Assembly: GCA_964384095.1 (NCBI GenBank)
Contig: CAYLKC010000034.1
Span: forward strand, 1 to 19,197
DNA length: 19,197 bases
Source: JAITWN01 sp964384095
GTDB lineage: Bacteria; Pseudomonadota; Gammaproteobacteria; SZUA-140
Direction of reading: 5' to 3'
Shown: in pieces, positions 1-6,216 of the stretch
Position numbering within the stretch: the stretch's first letter is position 1
How the letters are laid out: the number at the start of each line of letters is the position of its first letter
Program-made: the position numbers and the translations under genes
The notes under the pieces: generated by a model
What the model saw: only the letters and a program-made list of their open reading frames with translations
Database searches by the model: none
Told to the model about the DNA's origin: nothing

Positions 1-20
1 GAAATCGCTGCCAAGCACCA

Positions 21-368
21 CTAGCGAGGTGTCCACCAAACCCTGGGAACTCCACTGTATGTTAGTTTGTACATCTTGATATATATCGTAGCCAGGTCTT
101 CAGGGCTTCTGCGGAAGGTACCTTGCCATAAATTACTTTGACGACCTGTCAGGATAGCCTCGGCCCATTCTCGCAATACAGACTGCCTGATTGATTCAGG
201 CAGCTTATGCCCAAGGATATTTTCCATGTGATAGATGGTCTGGTTGAGATGGTCTATTTCACCCCTTAATGCTTTTCGAGTCGTTCCGGATTCCTTATGA
301 GCAACTGTAATGCCACCCAGGATACCTTTTGTAACCAAAAAGCCTTCCACATCAGCCAGTATTGTCAT
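21..368 (-). CDS. hypothetical protein, about 115 residues
   Basis: I do not recognise this gene. The product is a soluble, mixed-charge protein without signal peptide or membrane segment, with a probable helical middle (around EIDHLNQTIYHMENILG) and a tryptophan-containing C-terminus ending VWWTPR. The ATG at 368 is taken as start. A TTG at 389 in the same frame would add seven residues and would lie two bases after the stop of the upstream gene, so translational coupling from the TTG is also possible; neither start has a good ribosome binding site. Base composition is clearly more AT-rich than the sulfate operon and housekeeping genes on the right, which fits acquired DNA. It is probably co-transcribed with the small membrane protein gene upstream. 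That it is a real gene is likely but not certain; function is unknown. Confidence 0.5.
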   Translation of the reverse strand: MTILADVEGFLVTKGILGGITVAHKESGTTRKALRGEIDHLNQTIYHMENILGHKLPESIRQSVLREWAEAILTGRQSNLWQGTFRRSPEDLATIYIKMYKLTYSGVPRVWWTPR

Positions 369-391
369 ATATAAGTCAGTGACCACCAAGT

Positions 392-658
392 TTACAAAAA
401 GATTACCCTTAACAGAGCGCCAGCCCCAAAGATCAGGGAGTGCAGGATGAATTGGAAACTTATCCCGACAATATGAAGTTTTAGAATAGAGCCGTCCTGT
501 TGCGCATCGACCATAACTTCAGCAACGCCTGGTCTCAGCAATGCATATGCCGCCCATGAAACACTTGCGGTGACAAAGATCCAGAAATAAGGGACTCCTT
601 TGACACCTATCGTCAACGAAATTAACGCAATAATAAATGTAATTATTCCTGACAACAT
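392..658 (-). CDS. small hypothetical membrane protein, 88 residues
   Basis: The product is very hydrophobic. About three membrane segments are visible: residues 3-20 (IITFIIALISLTIG), 23-42 (VPYFWIFVTASVSWAAYALL) and 62-87 (HIVGISFQFILHSLIFGAGALL), with a short acidic/polar linker (EVMVDAQQDGS) between the second and third. No family is recognised. The ATG at 658 is the only sensible start, but no strong Shine-Dalgarno sequence precedes it. The stop lies two bases before a possible TTG start of the next gene, so the two probably form a small operon. Like its neighbour it is AT-rich relative to the rest of the window. It could be an immunity-type or accessory membrane protein, but nothing in the sequence proves that. 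Confidence 0.5.
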   Translation of the reverse strand: MLSGIITFIIALISLTIGVKGVPYFWIFVTASVSWAAYALLRPGVAEVMVDAQQDGSILKLHIVGISFQFILHSLIFGAGALLRVIFL

Positions 659-807
659 ACAAAATGAGGGCCAATGCTATATCTGTTAACTGGCGTCGCC
701 TTTGATCCCCGAGCACGCCCCTGACGCGCCGCCTGTGGCGGATTCACGTCCGGCTGCTGTCTCCTGGCCTTGCGTGTCTGCAAGGGCTGCAAGTGGCGTC
801 TGAGCGG
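659..807. other. intergenic spacer, no gene seen
   Basis: This spacer lies between the small membrane protein gene and the higA remnant. It contains a short hairpin (CCGCC-TGT-GGCGG near 730) without a following T-run. I looked for integron attC sites because the neighbouring genes are cassette-like, but no convincing paired core sites were found. No promoter for the downstream small genes could be identified with confidence. Confidence 0.3.
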
Positions 808-947
808 CTATGCAGCCTTGAGCTTCTCAACGTCCATATGCTTGCGCTGCTGTTCAGCGTGCCAGAGGTCATACTGGACCTGCTGAAGCAGCCAGCTTTC
901 GGACGTTGTACCGGTCGCCTTGGACAGCCTGACAGCCATTTCGGGCG
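808..947 (-). pseudogene. higA: 3' remnant of a HigA-family antitoxin gene
   Basis: The reading frame encodes PPEMAVRLSKATGTTSESWL followed by a stretch containing YDLWHAEQQ and ending in a TAG stop at 810-808. This is the typical C-terminal half of HigA-type XRE antitoxins, which carry a (I)SPEMALRL...G(S/T)..WL..Q..YDLW pattern after the helix-turn-helix. The N-terminal half with the DNA-binding helices is absent: immediately upstream at 948 the sequence changes into the IS91/ISCR-like origin repeat. The frame happens to stay open through the repeat to an ATG at 1014, giving a 68-residue chimera that is unlikely to be functional. The partner toxin gene higB, normally just upstream, is not present. 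I read this as an antitoxin gene cut by a mobile-element insertion. Confidence 0.65.
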
Positions 948-987
948 GAGTATAGGAAGAATAAACAGAGTATAGGAAGAATAAACA
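948..987 (-). repeat. tandem duplication of the 20-bp oriIS-like terminus
   Basis: The unit GAGTATAGGAAGAATAAACA (plus strand) occurs twice, head to tail and identical, at 948-967 and 968-987. On the minus strand it reads TGTTTATTCTTCCTATACTC, which shares the CTTCCTATAC core and the upstream GTTT with the oriIS sequences published for ISCR elements (GCGTTTGAACTTCCTATAC, recalled from the literature). The second repeat copy at 4463 has this unit only once. The duplication marks the exact outer boundary of the element. Confidence 0.75.
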
Positions 988-1257
988 CCTATTCTGACCG
1001 CGTCCAGCGGTCATTCACAGCCACTGCCTTGCTCGGTGGCCATGCGATACCGTGGAATCCTCCCTGAATACTGCTCCCGGCACCCCAAACTCGCGCCACT
1101 TCTTCCTGAAATACAGCCCCGCCTGACCGTGCGGCCTAACGGTACCCTGCCACATCGTCGGTCGCAGCATCGTCAGTCAATCTGTGGGTTCAGGGCGTCA
1201 GTGGAACAGGACGGCTTGCTCGCCGCCGGTCGGCGGCGCCCGGCTCTCAGGCAATGT
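948..1257 (-). mobile_element. IS91/ISCR-like element remnant, origin-proximal end (copy A)
   Basis: From 968 to about 1257 the sequence is roughly 88-90 percent identical, by eye, to 4463-4749 in the same orientation. Read on the minus strand it contains the last codons of a transposase-like frame (stop 1200-1198), about 190 bp of non-coding sequence, a small hairpin (TGACCGC-GTCCA-GCGGTCA, 995-1013), and the oriIS-like terminus. In IS91/ISCR elements the origin lies downstream of the transposase 3' end, which is the order seen here. The outer end abuts the broken higA gene. The terIS end and most of the transposase are missing, so this copy cannot move by itself. The family assignment rests on the terminus motif and the transposase tail; sequence comparison with known IS91-family members would settle it. 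Confidence 0.6.
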
Positions 1258-1320
1258 GGTGTACGCTGTTGCCGCTTTATCCGTCAGGTGTTCCAGGATC
1301 TTCTGGATCACTTCGACCGC
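1198..1320 (-). pseudogene. C-terminal fragment of an IS91-type transposase
   Basis: About 40 residues are readable: VEVIQKILEHLTDKAATAYT, then TLPESRAPPTGGEQAVLFH and a TGA at 1200-1198. A hydrophobic I..IL.HL helix followed by a P.SRAPP tail is typical of the C-termini of IS91-family (Y2) transposases. The frame can be followed upstream to a TAG at 1359-1357, but beyond about 1320 the residues no longer look like transposase and the opposite strand encodes an outer-membrane protein end. Copy B keeps only the last 16 codons of the same frame (PESRAPPTGAQAVLFH, 4743-4696, stop 4695-4693). The catalytic domain is absent. Confidence 0.5.
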
Positions 1321-1327
1321 CTCGACC

Positions 1328-1471
1328 CGCCGCGCCGCATTCAACATGCGACGCCACTATGGCATCGACAACTCGTATCTGTTTATCGAGGCCCGCGACA
1401 GCGAGGCCGAGCTCGACGGCAGTGAGTTGGGTGGCAAGTCCTATCTGGGCGGACTCCTGTTCGAGTTCTGA
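1328..1471 (+). pseudogene. 3' fragment of a probable outer-membrane beta-barrel gene
   Basis: On the plus strand the frame ending with TGA at 1469-1471 encodes NMRRHYGIDNSYLFIEARDS and then an acidic turn followed by GGKSYLGGLLFEF. Alternating polar/hydrophobic residues, a charged loop and a C-terminal phenylalanine are what the last two strands of an outer-membrane barrel look like (recognised by the BAM complex). No start codon or upstream barrel part exists: to the left the sequence turns into the transposase tail of copy A near 1320. The fragment overlaps the end of the convergent large gene by 31 bp. The outer-membrane assignment is an inference from pattern, not from a recognised family. 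Confidence 0.4.
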
Positions 1472-4200
1472 CGTCGCGCGATCAAGAGCACGATCATCAA
1501 CGGGAGCATCAGGGCCAGCATCAGCGGATCGATCGGGAGAATTCCGCCATCGCCACGATTGTTGGGATCGGTTGTCGTGACGCTGAACGTAACCAGGTTG
1601 TTCGTGTTATCGCTGTCCGCAGGCTCTGAAGACACCAAAAATATCGAGATCGGCGTAATTGTTCTCCCATTCTCAAGGGTACCCGCGACCCACATTGTCA
1701 AATCGACTGTCACGCTCTCACCCGCCGGGATACTATCAATCGTGATCTCGGACTGAAGTGGTGCACTGATCCCTCGCACTCGCATCCCGCAACCGAGATC
1801 GAGGTCGATGGCGCAGGACAACCCCAACATCACTGACGAGGCATCTCGAGGGCCAAGATTAGTTACGAAAATCGTCGCACCGCCTCTATTTGGGTCTTGG
1901 GAAGACTTGGCATCGATTCGTAAAAAGATCGTTTCTCTATCGCCCGCCAGTCCGAGGTCCGTTCCGGTCGTGATCGGGATCGTGGTCTCGGCGTTGTTGT
2001 TTCCGGGCACCATATCGTCCGGATCCGCCGTCACGAAGGCAGTAACCTGGAGATTGCCGGTACTCCCGGCCACTTGCTGTCGATAGGTCAGCCGCAGGGT
2101 GGCCGAGGCACCTTGCGCAAGTGTCCCCACGGCCCACTGACCGGTGAGGGAATTGAACGTGCCGACGGCTGGATCGCTGTTGATCTGTTCGAACACCACC
2201 CCGCTCCTGGCAATGGAAACCTGGGTTCCCGTCGCCGGCTCCGGTCCGTCCTCATGCGTCACCGTGACCAGGAACTCCAGCACGAGGCGACCCTGGTCAT
2301 CCTCGCCCGAGGAATCGAGCTCCACCGTGACCGCGAGATCGGCGCCGACATCATTGTCGCTAATCTGCACATAGGCGGTTTCAGGGATGCCGAGGACCGC
2401 GCCGCCGGTGACGTTCGACAACTCGACCCGGAAGACCTCCGCCACATTGCCTTCGAAGATCGTATCGTCAATGATCGTGACCACGATAGACTGCGATGTC
2501 TCACCCGCCTCGAAGGTCAGCGTGCCATTAGTCGTGACATAGTCGGCATTGGACCCCGGCGCGCCGCCAGTGGCCGTCTCGCCGAGGGTCTGGTAATCGA
2601 CCGTGACCACGCTGTCCTCGTCGGCGCCGCGCAGCAGCTCCACCATCAACGTGACCGTCCCGGCGCCCTCGCTGGCTTGGTAACTGTCCTGCACGAACCT
2701 GACGACATTGACCGGCTCGGAAGGGATCAGGTCGCCGCCCTCGAGGCGGATCAGCGCGAAGCCGGTCAGCGGGTTCCCGATCTCGCCCGGATCGACACCA
2801 TTGAAGCCCTGCCTTCCTGCGACGACGATCTTGCCATCGTCCTGCAGGTGCACGTCGATGCAATTGAAGGTCCGGTTCTCGATGTTCAGCTCACCGAACG
2901 GATCAACGATGTTGCTGCCAAGGAAGTCGATGAAGGTATCGTCTTCGCCGAGCGCATCGGCGACATAGCGGTAGATCAACAGGAAGCCCCCGCCATCCCG
3001 GGTCGTGATGATACGCCCGTCGGGCTGGACCGCGATCGCACAGGCGAAGGGAGGCGAGACACTGCTGAAGAAACCGTCCTCAACACCATCGTGGTCGCCG
3101 CTGAAGTCGCTGTCGAACTGGCCGTTCGCCAGCAGGCGCGCCATGAAGCCGATGCCGGTAAACAGCAGGCGCCCCTCGGGATCGAACACCGCGTCACCGA
3201 GGGCCTGCTGCCCGGATAATACCGTGTTGCGGACGAAGGTGTGGCCATCCACGGCGCCATAAGTCGTGTCAAGGACGCCTGAACTCGTCAGGCGCGAAAA
3301 CGCAAGGTCGAGAAACGGCGTATCTCTCCGCGAGGCGATGACATGAACCGCGTCTCCCGCCCCGACCATCAGCCGCCAGCCGGGAGCATCCAGCGGCAGT
3401 TCGAGATTCGTTATCCCTGCGCCGCCCCATGAGGCATCGAGCACGCCCTGCGCTGTCAGGCGCAGCACATCGCGGTTGTCACCCGCCCCGGCAACATCAG
3501 CCGCCACCAACGCAACGATGCGCTGCGCGCTGTCGACAGCGATACCCTGGATGGTTCTGTCCGTCGTCCCTGAAATCAGGGATTGTTCCGGGCGACGCAC
3601 ATAGCCGGATGTGCCGAAGTCTGGATCGAGGATTCCGAGTGAAACCTCGGTCTTGCTCAATGAGATTCGCACGATGAAGTTGAAAGTACAGGGGCAAATG
3701 CCGGAATCGTCATTGATCGTCACATGCACACCGACCACGATTCCCGGGATACCCTCTCGCAGATGGTAGGCAGAACTATCGGCATTGATGCGTACAGCCT
3801 CTACTTGCGCACCGGGAATGTCATTGACCCAATTACTGGCCTGTTCCAGAAGGATGTTGCCCAGGCCCGGCAGGCCATAACCGGTATCGATATTTCCGTT
3901 CCCGTCATAAACTGCGGCGGCGAGGAAAGGCGGCGAGGACTCAATGGAACGTTCCTGACCGGTGCCGACGATGACATAACCGCCATCCGGCAACGGTATC
4001 AGCGAGATCGGTGTCAGATCGATGCCGGAAGCGTTAGTGACCGTCAAACCGAGGCTACCGAAATCCTGGTCGAGGTCGGTGGGATCGGCGTGGACTGATG
4101 AGGGTGGCCACAGCAATATCAGCAGCCACGCCATCATGAAATACTGACACAACCGGGAGAGAGCTATATCGGACGACCATCCCCGCCTGCTGACCGGCAT
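1441..4200 (-). CDS. secreted delta-60 repeat / Calx-beta / DUF11-like protein with C-terminal membrane anchor
   Basis: The 919-residue product starts at the ATG at 4200, with a GGGAGG ribosome binding site six bases upstream. A signal peptide (hydrophobic FMMAWLLILLW, likely cleavage after SVHA, residue 38) leads into delta-60 repeats: LDPDFGTSGYV, LDASWGGAG, LDTTYG, AIAVQPDGRIITT and LQDDGKIVVAGRQG mark a beta-propeller-like region to about residue 485. A Calx-beta domain follows (about 496-617, from NVVRFVQDSYQASEGAGTV to VQISDND), then two DUF11-like beta-sandwich modules (about 620-740 and 745-880). The end is ILPIDPLMLALMLPLMIVLL followed by IARR and a basic tail, a tripartite sorting or anchor-type signal. 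The protein is expected at the cell surface or exported; Calx-beta modules usually bind calcium. It is lower in GC than its flanks and lies between two mobile-element ends, so transfer is likely. The last eight residues are read from the antisense of the barrel-gene fragment, so the native C-terminus may have been altered. Biological role unknown. Confidence 0.85.
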   Translation of the reverse strand: MPVSRRGWSSDIALSRLCQYFMMAWLLILLWPPSSVHADPTDLDQDFGSLGLTVTNASGIDLTPISLIPLPDGGYVIVGTGQERSIESSPPFLAAAVYDGNGNIDTGYGLPGLGNILLEQASNWVNDIPGAQVEAVRINADSSAYHLREGIPGIVVGVHVTINDDSGICPCTFNFIVRISLSKTEVSLGILDPDFGTSGYVRRPEQSLISGTTDRTIQGIAVDSAQRIVALVAADVAGAGDNRDVLRLTAQGVLDASWGGAGITNLELPLDAPGWRLMVGAGDAVHVIASRRDTPFLDLAFSRLTSSGVLDTTYGAVDGHTFVRNTVLSGQQALGDAVFDPEGRLLFTGIGFMARLLANGQFDSDFSGDHDGVEDGFFSSVSPPFACAIAVQPDGRIITTRDGGGFLLIYRYVADALGEDDTFIDFLGSNIVDPFGELNIENRTFNCIDVHLQDDGKIVVAGRQGFNGVDPGEIGNPLTGFALIRLEGGDLIPSEPVNVVRFVQDSYQASEGAGTVTLMVELLRGADEDSVVTVDYQTLGETATGGAPGSNADYVTTNGTLTFEAGETSQSIVVTIIDDTIFEGNVAEVFRVELSNVTGGAVLGIPETAYVQISDNDVGADLAVTVELDSSGEDDQGRLVLEFLVTVTHEDGPEPATGTQVSIARSGVVFEQINSDPAVGTFNSLTGQWAVGTLAQGASATLRLTYRQQVAGSTGNLQVTAFVTADPDDMVPGNNNAETTIPITTGTDLGLAGDRETIFLRIDAKSSQDPNRGGATIFVTNLGPRDASSVMLGLSCAIDLDLGCGMRVRGISAPLQSEITIDSIPAGESVTVDLTMWVAGTLENGRTITPISIFLVSSEPADSDNTNNLVTFSVTTTDPNNRGDGGILPIDPLMLALMLPLMIVLLIARRQNSNRSPPR

Positions 4201-4462
4201 GCCACCCTCCCGCTTTTCGGTTTATATGTTACTCAGTTTTCTATATCCCGATTGTCAGCGCGCGCGCAAGTGAAATTTTTATGGCCGTCCATTGCTGACT
4301 TGATAGTTATGTTTACAACTGTATGCAAGCCAGAGCGCCCTGATCAGGAATAGTAGAGCGCCGGCCCGGAATATCAGAATCGGTATGACAAGGATCCGAA
4401 CAGACGCGGGCGCTTGCGGCCTGAATCCTCCGCGCGGCGTAACGATACGTTGTTCCCCAGCT
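4201..4462 (-). other. upstream region of the large surface-protein gene; possible truncated hydrophobic frame
   Basis: This 262 bp stretch should hold the promoter of the large gene; AT-rich candidates (CTGACA near 4256, TATAGA and TATAAA-like hexamers at 4218-4240, minus strand) are weak. From the edge of repeat copy B at 4462 down to a stop at 4281-4279 the minus strand is open and encodes a hydrophobic stretch (SVRILVIPILIFRAGALLFL followed by IRALWLAYSCKHNY). It has no start of its own. It could be the 3' remnant of a gene cut by the element, as higA was, or chance. Confidence 0.3.
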
Positions 4463-4749
4463 GAGTATAGGAAGAGTAAACACCCATTCTGACCGCGTCC
4501 AGCGATCATTCACAGCCACTGCCTTGCTCGGTGGCCATGCGATACCGTGGATTCTGCCCTGAGCTCTACTCCCAGCCCCCCAAATTCGAGCCACTTCTTC
4601 CTGAAATACAGCCCCGCCTGACCGTGCGGCCGAACGGTACCCTGCCACATCGTCGGTCGCAGCATCGTAAGCCAATCGGAGAGTTCAGGGCGTCAGTGGA
4701 ACAGGACGGCTTGCGCACCGGTCGGCGGCGCCCGGCTCTCGGGCTATGG
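4463..4749 (-). mobile_element. IS91/ISCR-like element remnant, origin-proximal end (copy B)
   Basis: This is the second copy of the ~285 bp sequence found at 968-1257, in the same orientation and with scattered substitutions, so the two insertions are not recent identical duplicates. The terminus at 4463-4482 is a single unit reading TGTTTACTCTTCCTATACTC on the minus strand, with the adjacent hairpin at 4490-4508 (one pair changed). The transposase tail is only 16 codons (4743-4696, then TGA at 4695-4693). The inner end stops about 30 bp downstream of the chrA stop codon, so chrA and the sulfate operon occupy the place where the rest of the transposase and terIS would be expected. Confidence 0.6.
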
Positions 4750-4778
4750 AATAGGTTCGCAGGTTTCCTTCTTGCTCT

Positions 4779-6137
4779 TCAGGCCATCAACCCGATCCCC
4801 CACAGCCCCACCCCGGCGAGCGCGCATAGCCCCAGCGTCGTCAGCAACCCGAGCCTGAACAGGAACTGGCAGGCCAGCGCGAACAGCACCAGCGCGAGCG
4901 CGAGCAGGTCGAGACTCGCGAATGCCGGCAGCGTCGTCTCGACGATACCGGCCTCGACCTTCCCGACTTGCGCAAACACGACGTGCATGCCGAACCACAG
5001 CGCGAGATTCATTATCACGCCGACGACCGCGGCGGTGATCGCCGCGAGCGCTCCGCCGAACGCGGGTCGGCCGCGCAGTCGCTCGACGTACGGCGCGCCG
5101 AGGAAGATGAACAGAAAGCTCGGTACGAAGGTCGCCCATGTCGCAAGCAGGCCGCAGATGACCGCGCCGAGGATCGGGTCCATACCGCCCTCGCGAAAGC
5201 CAGCTAGGAAACCGACGAACTGCACGACCATGATCAACGGACCCGGCGTCGTCTCGGCAAGTCCGAGGCCGTCCATCATCTCGCCGGCGCTGACCCAGCC
5301 GTGATGCTCGACCGCCTGCTGCGCCATGTAACTCAGCACCGCGTACGCCCCGCCGAAGGTCACCAGCGCGAGCTTGCTGAAGAACAGACCGGCCTGCGTG
5401 AAGACATGATGCAGGCCGAGCGCCCATGCCGACAGCGCGGTCGGCAGGATCCACAGCGGCAGCCAGACCGCGAGCACGCGCAACGGATAGCCGCGCCCCG
5501 GCGCCGCGCCATCGAGGTGGGATTCATCGAGGTCGTCCCCGGCCTTGCCGTGGACCGGCGGTTCGAAGCCGCGCCACTGACGCCAGCCGCCCAGAAAGCC
5601 GACCACGGCCGCCGTCAACACGACCAGCGGGAACGGCACGCCGAACGCGAACAGCGCGACGAAGGCCGCGGCGGCGATGCCGTAACGCACCGGCGTGCCG
5701 AGCGCCTTGCGCGCGACCTTGATGACGGCCGCGATCACGATCGCGAGCACCGCCGCCTTGATGCCGAAGAACAGCGCCGCGACCAGCGGGACGTCGCCGG
5801 CCAGCGCATAGACCAGGCTCAGGACCATCAGCGCGACGACGCCCGGCAGCAGGAACAGCAGGCCCGCCATCAGTCCGCCGATCGTGCGGTGCATCATCCA
5901 GCCGATGTAGATCGCGAGCTGGATCGCCTCGGGACCGGGTAGCAGCATGCAGTAGTTCAGCGCATGCAGGAAGCGGCGCTCGCTGATCCAGCGCTTCTCG
6001 TCGATCAGGATCCGGTGCATCAGCGCGATCTGGCCGGCGGGACCGCCGAAGCTCAGCAGGCCGATGCGCAGCCACACGGCGAAGGCCTCGCGCAGCGAGA
6101 TATTCAACGACGTCGATTGCGGTGCTTGCGTGCTCAT
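4779..6137 (-). CDS. chrA: chromate transporter ChrA (two-domain, long-chain CHR family)
   Basis: ChrA exports chromate from the cytoplasm using the proton motive force. The 452-residue length and the two homologous halves fit the long-chain CHR family. The first half has SFGGPAGQIALMHRILIDEK and LLPGPEAIQLAIYIGW (residues about 30-85); the second has VTFGGAYAVLSYMAQQAV and ETTPGPLIMVVQFVGFLAG. Ten or more membrane segments are evident. The start is the ATG at 6137, because the frame upstream is arginine/serine-rich and overlaps cysA; an extended start at 6365 would give 76 extra residues foreign to the family. The gene follows cysA by 79 bp and probably ends the sulfate operon. Since chromate enters cells through sulfate transporters, co-expression of an exporter makes physiological sense; that link is inference. 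The nearby IS91-like remnant suggests chrA could have been brought in by mobile DNA. Confidence 0.93.
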   Translation of the reverse strand: MSTQAPQSTSLNISLREAFAVWLRIGLLSFGGPAGQIALMHRILIDEKRWISERRFLHALNYCMLLPGPEAIQLAIYIGWMMHRTIGGLMAGLLFLLPGVVALMVLSLVYALAGDVPLVAALFFGIKAAVLAIVIAAVIKVARKALGTPVRYGIAAAAFVALFAFGVPFPLVVLTAAVVGFLGGWRQWRGFEPPVHGKAGDDLDESHLDGAAPGRGYPLRVLAVWLPLWILPTALSAWALGLHHVFTQAGLFFSKLALVTFGGAYAVLSYMAQQAVEHHGWVSAGEMMDGLGLAETTPGPLIMVVQFVGFLAGFREGGMDPILGAVICGLLATWATFVPSFLFIFLGAPYVERLRGRPAFGGALAAITAAVVGVIMNLALWFGMHVVFAQVGKVEAGIVETTLPAFASLDLLALALVLFALACQFLFRLGLLTTLGLCALAGVGLWGIGLMA

Positions 6138-6182
6138 GCCGTCGCCAACTATAGCAGTCCCGGGTGTTACCCAGATGACAGG

Positions 6183-6202
6183 CGTCTGCATCATCGCAGA
6201 CG
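6183..6202 (-). other. hairpin between cysA and chrA
   Basis: CGTCTGC and GCAGACG form a 7-bp stem with a 6-base loop in the cysA-chrA gap, 14 bases after the cysA stop. No T-run follows on the minus strand, so it is not a standard terminator; it might protect the cysA mRNA end or lower chrA expression. Confidence 0.3.
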
Positions 6203-6216
6203 TCCGATTCGCAGAG

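Noticed and set aside
660..800. Possible integron attC site beside the small cassette-like genes
   Set aside because: TTAAC-type core at 684-690 has no matching partner core or pairing arms within the usual 60-140 bp, and no integrase is present.
948..1257. Group II intron end as explanation of the ~285 bp repeat
   Set aside because: No domain V-type sequence or GUGYG start was found; the protein tail and CTTCCTATAC terminus fit IS91/ISCR better.
2074..3219. Plus-strand open frame of 381 codons opposite the large surface-protein gene
   Set aside because: Shadow frame of a gene with clear signal peptide and domain motifs; the product is Arg/Asp/Gln-rich without recognisable features.
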